Shown here piece by piece: positions 11,105 to 20,400 of a stretch of DNA of 33,864 bases. Where the stretch lies: the NCBI GenBank assembly GCA_001247695.2, contig LGRX02035106.1, positions 1-33,864 on the forward strand. The letters run 5' to 3'. Source of the stretch: Cymbomonas tetramitiformis (Eukaryota > Chlorophyta > Pyramimonadophyceae > Pyramimonadales > Pyramimonadaceae). The notes under the pieces were generated by a model. That model was not told the origin of the DNA. It saw only the letters and a program-made list of their open reading frames with translations, and did no database searches. Numbering within the stretch: position 1 is the stretch's first letter; the number at the start of each line of letters is the position of its first letter. Both the position numbers and the translations under genes were made by a program.

Positions 11105-11122
11105 TTTTCCCAGAATGTAGGG
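11105..11122 (-). repeat. Right terminal inverted repeat
   Basis: TTTTCCCAGAATGTAGGG is the exact complement of the left terminus. It is followed directly by ATA (11123-11125), completing the 3-bp target site duplication. Confidence 0.95.
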
Positions 11123-11165
11123 ATAATTGATGGCTTGCTGCGGCTGCGGGCGTGTTGATCTCATA
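11123..11165 (+). repeat. Host 40-bp tandem repeat split by the transposon
   Basis: The flank at 1-24 (GGCTGCGGGCGTGTTGATGT, then CATA) recurs with one mismatch at 11142-11165. ATA-TTGATGGCTT occurs at both 11123 and 11163, a 40-bp period. The pre-insertion site was therefore a short tandem repeat, and the transposon entered at the ATA joining two units. The 1-21 flank is all that is visible of the left host side. Confidence 0.75.
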
Positions 11166-11198
11166 GTTGATGGCTTACACCAAAACGCAGGGACCGCA

Positions 11199-11221
11199 GG
11201 GACCGATCAGCGATCGGTCCC
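11199..11221. other. Short hairpin in host flank
   Basis: GGGACCGATC and GATCGGTCCC are perfect 10-bp arms around the 3-base loop AGC. The preceding bases repeat CAGGGACCG twice. Its function is unknown; it lies between the transposon and the decayed gene. Confidence 0.6.
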
Positions 11222-11345
11222 TCCGGTCCTTCGCTCCATCACCATGGAATCTTGTAATCAACCTAGGAGGTTCGGTTTTGCTCGTCAATTACGAATAAAT
11301 ATAATATATATCATAGAGAGATTCTATCAACTATTTAAAAAATAA

Positions 11346-13533
11346 TTACTTTAAGCTAGAACAGCCTCCATTGGGCTTCAATTCATGTCTTACACTCTCA
11401 CGGCGCGCCTCCCAAATATCTGATGGATCCATCATTTTCAGGTCAGCATCAATCACGCTCTGCCACCTATACAAACCCTAATCAGGGAATCAACACATTA
11501 ATTGCCCTCTAGCTGATCTAGTTGCCTCTTGCCCTTTTCCTCCGAGGAGCCAACTCTGCTTCGTCATCATGGTCGACGTCTTCAGACTTGTCAGGTTGAC
11601 CTTTCGGCCTAGATTTGGTTTCCACACCTCGAGCACGAAGGCAACTAGACGCAGCCCCAGAATTCTGCTCAGAGATAGGCTGATTATCCTTCTGAACAGG
11701 TGATGACGGGGATGTGCGCGTTGGCACCCATATGGGTTCACCCTAATCATTCATGATCAATTGCAAGCCCTGTCTTTTCAGCTCCCGGGCTTCACCTTAT
11801 TCATCAGGATCGTCAGCTGCTAGGTCATCGAACTCGCTGACGTCATCCTAAGAGTCATAATCGACAGGCGTGTCATATTGCCATTCTGGGCTTGCCTCTC
11901 CAGTGTCCTTCTTGATGTCTGCAGTACTTGTGTCATCAGCGTCATCAGAGTCTGACATTTCTCCTTACTCGAGGCTACCGCGCCTGCGTTTGAATCATTA
12001 CTGGGCGTAGGCGACCTCTTCGGGCGACCGGCATAATGAATTCCGCGATACTCCAGTCGTGGTCAGTGTCAATAGTATAAATACGGACGCCACTACTGGC
12101 TCTTTCGCTCGAGTGCCGTCTTCCAGGAACCATCCGCCATCTCTCTTACGCTCCCAACAGCGTAGCGCTCCAGGAGGCATTACAATATATGCTGCCAAGA
12201 ATATTCGGTCTTATGCGTGTTGCCCCGCAAGGTGTCTTCAAAGAACGCAGTCAATGACTCTGGGGTCCCTTCCCGTACCCATTTCCCTTCAGCTGCCCCA
12301 CTGGGTAGAAGTACAATCTGCCAATTGTACGGCTTAGATGCACCACTGACCCCTGGCACAATGCCAGTCTACGCGGATCCCCCACTGGAAAACCCCTTTA
12401 AGGCAAGGGAACATTGTTGGTTATCGGCGGCATCAAATAACTGCAAGAGGCCTTAAGTGTTGATGACTTAAAAGTTGTGTAAATATGTATTGCCCACTTC
12501 ACATGTCTGCTCGGACGTGTGATGGGCAGGAGTCAAAGCGGGGTCTGCACCATTTTGCTCTTCAGAGGTTATTGAGGGCGTGCCAGTATCCCTCACAGAG
12601 ACAGACCGGTCAGATTAAGAAACACTGTCGCTGTCTCCTCCTGATAGGTATTCTGCTTGCGATGGAGAGTCTGTGTAGTGAGATCTCGAACTGGGTGGCG
12701 TGGCGGCTGCTGCGGTGACGAGTGCCGCTTGAAAGTTTCGTTTTGGCAGACTTTGTTTGCGATTCCTGTCCTGCGTTGGCGTATCCTGATCTTTTTTTCA
12801 AGGATTGCGCTCTGCCCTGCTTTTCTCTCAGGTATTCACTGCCAATACTTCCAAATTGCATCTCTGGGTCCACAGAAGAAAGGGGGATGTCACACTCCGT
12901 TTTCTTTGGCGCCACTGGCGTGTCTTTAATTTTCGTTAGAGCGTCGTTCCTTTCTCGCAGTGGAGCGTCGCGTGGAGTCTCATGGGATCTATTGTCACTC
13001 GATTGCGTCTTCTCTTGTGAGCGGGCTGACAGAGACTGTGATTCCCCACGCGTTCTGCGGGCTTCCTGTCTAAGTGCACGCGAGCTTGTGCTCTTTTTAT
13101 CCTGGCAATGATTATCGGTTTCTCTACCTAAGCCACGAAAACCTGCCGCACGCGCGATGGGAGTACACAGTTCAGCGGCTGTAGCGACTGCTGTGACATG
13201 GCTAAGTAGATTACTGAAAAGAAGCTGTCGAGGTGGTATGTCACTTCCAGTTTCTATTCCTATTTCTGAAATTGACGATCCACTTGCACGAGCTGCTGCT
13301 ATCGCTTGTGTGGCTACAGTCGCTGTGTTGACTACGCTTTGAAGATTGCACTCTAAGCTGTAGAGACTTTAAGGGCTGCGCGTGATGTACACAGGTGGCT
13401 TGCTTTTGATATTCTACCTTGGGATGTTTGCTGTTGGCTTGCGTGCGAAAGATTTAGCCATGGCATCAGCGGTTGATGGTGCTTGATGCGTTTTGTCTCA
13501 AGGCGACAGCGTGAGAACTGCAGATTCGGCCAT
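11346..13533 (-). pseudogene. Decayed long gene with many in-frame stops, unknown family
   Basis: Reading leftwards from ATG at 13533 (MAESAVLTLSP) gives about 730 codons of protein-like sequence, ending SSLK-TAA near 11346. Recognisable blocks include MAKSFARKPTANIPR, LFDAADNQQCSLALKGFSS, YNWQIVLLPSGAAEGKWV, MSDSDDADDTSTADIKK and IWEARRESVRHELKP. The reading is interrupted by TAA or TAG at 13416, 13371, 12617, 12470, 12455, 12371, 12182, 12095, 11850, 11799, 11745 and 11480, and by TGA at 13500, 12071, 12065 and 11492. There are also frame changes at the A7 run (12792-12798), near 11950 and near 11520. Every stop sits where Gln (CAR) or Arg (CGA) reads naturally. The acidic mid-section and basic Ser/Arg-rich part resemble a Gag-like or nucleic-acid-binding protein, but I recognise no domain. 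It is probably a mobile-element or viral remnant. Confidence 0.55.
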
Positions 13534-13690
13534 ATTTGGCCGCGCGTGCTCAAATAACCCATAAAACATAGTAAAAAACATCCATAAAAGTAAAAATAAG
13601 CCGCCGGAATTCCATAAAATTATCGAAATAAAATTATCATAACGCGGCAAAAAATTGCAGCCGTAACCCGCCGCCAAGTTATCATATGTG
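13534..13690. other. AT-rich spacer upstream of the decayed gene
   Basis: Sequence rich in ATAAAA and TAAAAATAAG lies immediately 5' of the minus-strand start at 13533. It could be the former promoter. No motif can be named. Confidence 0.3.
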
Positions 13691-14002
13691 TTAGTTCTTG
13701 GTAATGCTATTCAGCGAGGGAGCCTTGGAACGATCACGGCTCAAATGTGGGAGGAGAAGAGATTCTCCTCTTTTATCATCGACACCTCTCTGATGGGGAT
13801 CAACACCGAATATGGGTTTCTCAGAGTGGGAGGCTGGAAGCCGCATTTGAAAGGCTGAATTTATGCCATCTCTTTCACGTGAATTTTCACGAGCTCTGGC
13901 ATGAGGGACCGTCAACGTCGGCAACTTCGGCATATGGGAGTCCCCTTCCTGTCCACCATCAATGGCGGTCAAACCCCCCGTCCAGACATGAGTAACGCGC
14001 AC
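13691..14002 (-). CDS. Hypothetical ORF, 103 codons, possibly part of the decayed element
   Basis: This uninterrupted minus-strand frame has protein-like composition (MPKLPTLTVPHARARENSRE, then KPIFGVDPHQRG) and lies upstream of the decayed gene on the same strand. No family is recognised, and no start context or splice signal supports it. It may be an exon or fragment of the same remnant. Confidence 0.3.
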   Translation of the reverse strand: MRVTHVWTGGLTAIDGGQEGDSHMPKLPTLTVPHARARENSRERDGINSAFQMRLPASHSEKPIFGVDPHQRGVDDKRGESLLLPHLSRDRSKAPSLNSITKN

Positions 14003-14430
14003 ATGTCCATAGATGAAATTGTGATAGGGCTCCTTACCGATATCGACACATAACCTCCAGTTGTATTAATGAGCTCTCTGTTAAAATCCCGATTAAATAA
14101 AGAAAAGAAAAGAAAAGAAAAACCTTTTCAGGCTGTGAGGTTTATTGTTCTTGAGAGAGCCTAGCCCTCATTCCTGATTAAATATGAGATGTCTACAGTC
14201 GACATGTGCGGACCAGTATCAATGGGACTGGTCCACAAGATTCCCATGTAAACATAGAGACGGGTCATCAGGACACATCCGCTGGAAACAACTTTCAAGG
14301 ATCAAGGGCTAATGTGCACGGTGCACTAAATGCTGCAGAGCCGGCATGAACATCAGAGTGCATCAAGCATACATTAGCACACCTGTGCCGGACAAAATAT
14401 AATGTATGCGGATCTGCATTCTTTCAAGTG
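14003..14430. other. Noncoding spacer
   Basis: There is no gene or extended repeat apart from a short AAAGA microsatellite near 14099-14121. Confidence 0.3.
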
Positions 14431-14895
14431 CTATACTTGCATGGGATGTTCTTGATGTCTTGATATTGCCTTCTGCACATGTACACGATGAGACCTGAGA
14501 TGCTTGCAGCAACTACAGCACGGCTGGCAGATTACCTTGGCGTTATTCAGCTCAAACGAACCATCAGAGCCGGGCGGTTTTGAACGCCTTGTGGCAAGGG
14601 CGGTCTTAGTCGCTTTTTTTTGGGAAGTGGGTGACGTGGTGATGACAGGGAGGCTGTCGGGGTCAGGAGCTGAGGGAGGAGATGTGTGAGTGGAAGTGAT
14701 CTGGCAAAGAACATGATCATATGCACACATGTCAAAGTACATATTAGACTTCTTTTCCCCTGTCGTGGCTTGCTCGAAGTCGGCTTGGGTCAGTTTGGTC
14801 ACTTTCATTTGTAGCTTCGCCAGCTGTACTTCCTTCGAGAAGGTATTCAGCAAATCATTGCGTCTGTGGGCCACCTTCACCACTGCATTTAGGGC
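14431..14895 (-). CDS. Hypothetical ORF, Cys-rich C-terminus
   Basis: About 155 codons are open on the minus strand. They start with a charged, helix-forming segment (FSKEVQLAKLQMKVTKLTQ), pass through a Ser/Thr/Pro-rich linker, and end with a Cys/His cluster (VICQPCCSCCKHLRSHRVH) that could bind metal. There is no ATG at the beginning of the open frame. The upstream side runs into 60-bp repeats that repeat the ALNAVVKVAHRR segment. No family is recognised; it may be an exon or remnant. Confidence 0.35.
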   Translation of the reverse strand, partial: ALNAVVKVAHRRNDLLNTFSKEVQLAKLQMKVTKLTQADFEQATTGEKKSNMYFDMCAYDHVLCQITSTHTSPPSAPDPDSLPVITTSPTSQKKATKTALATRRSKPPGSDGSFELNNAKVICQPCCSCCKHLRSHRVHVQKAISRHQEHPMQV

Positions 14896-15012
14896 CAATC
14901 ATCACTGCCTCAAATCCTTGCGTCTGTGGGCCACCTTCACCACTGCATTTAGGGCCAGTCATCACTGCCTCAGATCATTGCGTCTGTGGGCCACCTTCAC
15001 CACTGCATTTAG
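14852..15012 (+). repeat. 60-bp tandem repeat, about 2.7 copies
   Basis: The block beginning CAAATCATTGCGTCTGTGGG repeats at 14852, 14912 and 14972 with few substitutions; the third copy is truncated near 15012. The period is a multiple of 3, so it duplicates the minus-strand peptide AVVKVAHRR. Confidence 0.85.
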
Positions 15013-15189
15013 GTGGACTGGACTCTCTTCTTAGGTGGTGACTAGATCTATCTACTTCTATGCGTTGGCGGCAAGGCACAGGGGGGGCGCTCCGAGACCG
15101 GCTGACGCCAAGGCGCGCCACGGCATGCCTGGCGCGCAGCAGTGGAACGGTGAAGCAGTGCAATGCACAGCAGGAGCCCAAGAGAATGT

Positions 15190-17370
15190 GCCGCACGCAC
15201 GCAGAGAGCCCAGCTGGTAGCGCGCAGAGAGCCCTGCTGGCTGCACGCCGAGAGCCCAGCTGGCCGCACGCAGAGCGCCCAGCTGACTGCACCCAGAGAG
15301 CCCAGCTGGCTGCCCAGCTGGCCGCACGCAGAGAGCCCAGCTGGCCGCACGCAGAGAGCCCAGCTGGCCGCACGCAGAGAGCCCAGCTGGCCGCACGCAG
15401 AGAGCCCAGCTGGCTACACCCAAAGAGCCCAGCTGACCGCACGCGGAGAGCCCAGCTGGCGGCACGCAGAGAGCCCAGCTGGCCGCACGCAGAGAGCCCA
15501 GCTGGCGGCACGCGGAGAGCCCAGCTGGCGGCACGCGGAGAGCCCAGCTGGCCAGCCAGCGGAGAGCCCAGCTGACTGCACCCAGAGAGCCCAGCTGGCA
15601 GCACGCAGAGAGCTCAGCTGGCTGCACGTAGAGAGCCCAGCTGGCTGCACGCAGAGAGCCCAGCTGGCTGCACGCAGAGAGCCCAGCTGGCAGCACGCAG
15701 AGAGCCCAGCTGGCCGCACGCAGAGAGCCCAGCTGGCCGCACGCAGAGAGCCCAGCTGGCCGCACGCAGAGAGCCCAGCTGGCCGCACGCAGAGAGCCCA
15801 GCTGGCTACACCCAAAGAGCCCAGCTGACCGCACGCGGAGAGAGAGCCCAGCTGGCCGCACGCAGAGAGCCCAGCTGGCCGCACGCGGAGAGCCCAGCTG
15901 GCCAGCCAGCGGAGAGCCCAGCTGACTGCACCCAGAGAGCCCAGCTGGCAGCACGCAGAGAGCTCAGCTGGCTGCACGCAGAGAGCCCAGCTGGCCGCAC
16001 GCGGAGAGCCCAGCTGGCTGCACGCAGAGAGCCCAGCTGGCGGCACGCGGAGAGCCCAGCTGGCCAGCCAGCGGAGAGCCCAGCTGGCGGCACCCAGAGA
16101 GCCCAGCTGGCCGCACGCGGAGAGCCCAGCTGGCGGCACGCGGAGAGCCCAGCTGGCCAGCAAGCGGAGAGCCCAGCTGGCAGCACCCAGAGAGCCCAGC
16201 TGGCCGCACGCGGAGAGCCCAGCTGGCTTGACGCAGCCCAGCTGGCGGCACGCGGAGAGCCCAGCTGGCCAGCAAGCGGAGAGCCCAGCTGGCAGCACCC
16301 AGAGAGCCCAGCTGGCCGCACGCGGAGAGCCCAGCTGGCCAGCCAGCGGAGAGCCCAGCTGGCCAGCCAGCGGAGAGCCCAGCTGACTGCACCCAGAGAG
16401 CCCAGCTGGCTGCACCCAGAGAGCCCAGCTGGCTGCACGCGGAGAGCCCAGCTGGCTGCACGCGGAGAGCCCAGCTGGCTGCCCAGCTGGCGGCACCCAT
16501 AGAGCCCAGCTGGCCGCACGCGGAGAGCCCAGCTGGCCAGCCAGCGGAGAGCCCAGCTGACTGCACCCAGAGAGCCCAGCTGGCTGCACGCGGAGAGCCC
16601 AGCTGGCTGCACGCGGAAAGCCCAGCTGGCTGCCCAGCTGGCGGCACCCAGAGAGCCCAGCTGGCGGCACGCAGAGAGCCCAGCTGGCAGCACGCAGAGA
16701 GCCCAGCTGGCTACACCCACAGAGCCCAGCTGGCTGCACGCAGAGAGCCCAGCTGGCGGCACGCATAGAGCCCAGCTGGCGGCACCCAGAGAGCCCAGCT
16801 GGCTGCACGCGGAGAGCCCAGCTGGCGGCACGCAGAGAGCCCAGCTGGCTGCACGCAAAAAGCCCAGCTGGCAGCACGCGGAGAGCCCAGCTGGCTGCAC
16901 TCAGAGAGCCCAGCTGGCAGCACGCGGAGAGCCCAGCTGGCTGCACGCAGAGAGCCCAGCTGGCCGCACGCTGAGAGCCCAGCTGGCGGCACGCATAGAG
17001 CCCAGCTGGCAGCACGCAGAGAGCCCAGCTGGCTGCACGCGGAGAGTCCAGCTGGCCGCACGCGGAGAGCCCAGCTGGCTGCACGCAGAGAGCCCAGCTG
17101 GCGGCACCCATAGAGCCCAGCTGGCGGCACGCATAGAGCCCAGCTGGCGGCACGCATAGAGCCCAGCTGGCAGCACTCAGAGAGCCCAGCTGGCGGCACG
17201 CAGAGAGCCCAGCTGGCTGCACGCAGAGAGCCCAGCTGGCCGCACGCAGAGAGCCCAGCTGGCGGCACGCTGAGAGCCCAGCTGGCTGCACCCGGAGAGC
17301 CCAGCTGGCTGCACCCGGAGAGCCCAGCTGGCTGCACGCGGAGAGCCCAGCTGGCTGCACGCAGAGAGCT
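15190..17370 (+). repeat. 2.2-kb minisatellite with 24-bp unit
   Basis: Roughly 90 copies of GAGAGCCCAGCTGGCNGCAC followed by GCAG, with limited variation (NGC as CGC, TGC, GGC or AGC; CACGCAG, CACCCAG or CACGCGG). Longer higher-order variants with GGCCAGCCAGCGGAGAGC recur. The 24-bp period contains no stop, so all frames of the minus strand stay open and yield ORFs of up to 784 codons (repeats of QPAGLSAC, LGSLRAAS or ASWAL). I treat these as non-coding. It lies just 3' of the last methyltransferase exon found, probably in its next intron. Confidence 0.9.
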
Positions 17371-17496
17371 GGGATGCACTTGGGCGCAACCTCCGCACTT
17401 GATGCGTGATCCGCAGCCCCCAATAAAGGGAGCACCCCCCCCAAGAAAGGACGAAGCGCTGAAAAGGAACTTTCGAAGGGCAATTGCGGGTAACAC

Positions 17497-20400
17497 CTGA
17501 GGCTGGCCACGATGATGCAACGTCCGGTGACGGGGTGCAAGCGTTGTGCGATGGCATAGGGCAAGGAACGACTGTGCTCGATGTCGTACAGAAGATCACT
17601 CCCAACGATGACGTCGAATCTCTCTTCAGGGTCTAGCAGCTTCAGCTTCTTTGTGTCATGCCGAACCTGCATCATACTGAGGGCGTCATCGTTGTACGGC
17701 ATTGCAGCTTCCAAAATCAATGGGTGGCATCGCCTCTCGTGGCCCCCGCATGCACCGAGTTTCGTCATGCCACGAAAATATGGTTCATCTTTTGCCTACA
17801 CATGTGGTGGATTCCGGGGTTGTGGTCGACGCCGTCGAGCGGTGAATATTCGGCTGCTATTCCATTTGTATCCTCGCTAATTTGGGCAAATTCCAAGAGG
17901 ACTGGACATGATTTGTGCATGAATGCCATGTGCAACTTTACTGATCGCAACTTAGCACGCACACCTGTTGCCATGCATGGTTCACATAGCCCATATTGAC
18001 CACGGCCGCTGCAGCGCTACACCATGCCCATATTTTGGCCATCCTACCTTGCATCACAAATGCCACGGGATGATATCCAAGCTGCACGCTATTTAGCACG
18101 CTATTTAGCACGGATTAGATTCACTGCAAGCAATGAAAAATTCGGATGGAGTCGACCCAGGCGAGGCATCAGGCGCACCGATACTGACTACCATTGTGGG
18201 ATCTTACCTTCTCCGCATTCACCCCTTCTGCTGCGCCAACTTTGTGAGTAGGCGCTTCCTGCTGATCGCCGGCACCCCTCTCAATTGCCCTCCCGTATCT
18301 GCATTTGACATGGGCCATCTCCCTTGCCACGATCACCACGGAGGGGAGGGGGGTCCTCGGGCTCCTTAGATGGTTGCATGGCTGGATAATCCATACTAGC
18401 TTCAGCCCAGACACAATAGTGATGGGCCAATGCTCAGCAGTTTACGCAGAATCTGAGGATCCTTCATCTATGCAGGAAAGTGCAATTCTACAGTAGGCGG
18501 TCCCAGCGGTCCCGTGCTGTCTGCCCAGGCCAAGGTGGGGATGGACCGTACTGCTCAGACCGATGGGACCAACGAGACTGGTCTAGGGGGGTCCAACGGT
18601 CGAAGGTGGGTCCAACAGTCGCATGCAATTAGCCCATGCCAAGGTGGGGATGGACGCCTCTGATAGGGCCGATGGGACCAATCAGACTGACGAAGGTGGT
18701 CCCCGGGAACTTAACGCCCCGCATGCTCACACTTGCCCTCCTCATAGACTTAATGCCCCGCATGCTCACACTTGCCCTCCTCATACACTTAACGCGCTGC
18801 ATGCTCACACTGTGCCCTCCGCATACACTTAACGCCCCGCATGCTCACACTGTGCCTCCCCATAGACTTAATCGCCCCGCATGCTCTGGGAGCATCTGTG
18901 CCCTCCTCATAGACTTAATCGCCCGCATGCTCACACTGCGCCCTCCCCATAGAGACTTAACCCGCATGCTCACACACTGTGCCCTCATAGACTTAACGCC
19001 CGCATGCTCACACTGTGCCCTCCCCATAGACTTAACGCCCGCATGCTCACAGTGTGCCCTCCTCATAGACTTAATGCCCGCATGCTCACAGTGTGCCTCC
19101 TCATAGACTTAACGCCCCCGCATACTCACACTGTGCCCTCCTCATAGACTTAACGCCCCGATGTCACACTGTGCCCTCCTCATACACTTAACGCTCGCAT
19201 GCTCACACTGTGCCCTCCTCATACACTTAATGCCCCGTATACCCCACTGTGCCTCCCTATAGAACTAACGCCCGCATGCTCACACTGTGCCTCCTCTCAT
19301 AGACTCTTAACGCCCCGCATGCTCCCACCTGCGGCACTCTCCTCATACACTTAATGCCCCGCATGCTCACACTGTGCCCTCCTCATAGACTTAATGCCCC
19401 GGCATGCTCACACTGTGCCCTCCCTCATAGACTTAACGCCCCCCGCATACCACAGTGTGCCCTCATAGACTTAATGCCCCGTATGCCCTAATTCGTGCCC
19501 CTCCTCATAGACTTAACGCCCCGCATGCTCACACTTTCGTGCCCCTCCTCATAGATTTACTGCCCCGCATGCTCCCACTGTGGCCTCCTCATAGACTTAA
19601 TGCCCCGCATGCTCACACTGTGCCCCCATAGACTTTAATTGCCCATGTGATGCTCACCTGTGCCTCCCCTCATAGACTCCTTAACGCCCTGTGCCCTCCT
19701 CATAGACTTAATGCCCCGCATGCTCACACTGTGCCCTCCCCATAGACTTAATGCCCCACATGCTCACACTATGCGCTCCTTATAGATTCTGTTTGGAATT
19801 CGGAGACAAACAAATTAGGTAGAACACTGCACCTGCCACTGCTCTCCGAGGTAGTTTGCTTTTTCTTGCCTCCAGTCAACATGCACGACGTGAACCGTTC
19901 CCTGGCCACGGCACCGACTGTGAGACACGCAAAGTGCTCATACATATGGTGCACTGCACCGTGCCACCGATGTCATATACATGCAGACGTGCCCTTCAAC
20001 TTAACAGAAATATAAGGCAGGCAGATCTCACAACGTAGATGAATTTAGACGGCCAACAGCGGCGCTGGTCATGTTTAGCTTGGCACATTCCTAATGGAAT
20101 TCTAAGACTTCCTGTAACACCTGCACATATCCGCGAATTGTTTTGTGGCTCTTGTTATCAAGTATGTACTCACATTGTCGATCTAAAGATCTCCATTAGG
20201 CAAATATCGAAATCCAGGGGAAATGAATGGTCGATCTGTTGAATGGAGTAAGTGTATGGTGTCACGACTCACGAGTCAGGATGTCAGGTTGATGATGACA
20301 ATTCCTTTACGATAACACAGTCCACAGTCGCAAGGTCGTGACACGTTGATGATTCGTTTTATACGATCAACGATGAGATGCAGGCAGTCCAAAAATTCGG

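Larger units (their letters stand above)
25..11122 (+). mobile_element. Complete En/Spm (CACTA)-type DNA transposon, 11.1 kb
   Basis: The element is bounded by perfect 18-bp inverted repeats (CCCTACATTCTGGGAAAA at 25-42 and its complement at 11105-11122). Both ends are flanked by ATA (22-24 and 11123-11125), the 3-bp target duplication expected of CACTA elements. Inside each end lies a dense subterminal array of GAAGAC/GTCTTC motifs, the layout of En/Spm elements whose subterminal repeats bind an element-encoded protein. It carries a Tnp2-family transposase on the plus strand and an unrecognised gene on the minus strand, divergently arranged. The termini start CCCTA rather than the classical CACTA. 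The termini and target duplication are intact, but the transposase reading frame is broken in about three places, so this copy looks recently inserted yet is probably not autonomous, unless the breaks are assembly errors. Confidence 0.92.

Noticed and set aside
15414..17768. 784-codon minus-strand ORF of QPAGLSAC-like repeats
   Set aside because: Only the first ~90 codons are real exon sequence; a good GT donor at 17496 ends them. The rest is a 24-bp minisatellite that is open in all frames because its period is divisible by 3 and lacks stops.
18712..19790. Possible CRISPR array (regular short repeats)
   Set aside because: Units are contiguous, degenerate and have no unique spacers; the context is a eukaryotic intron. 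The same applies to the 16-, 24- and 28-bp arrays.
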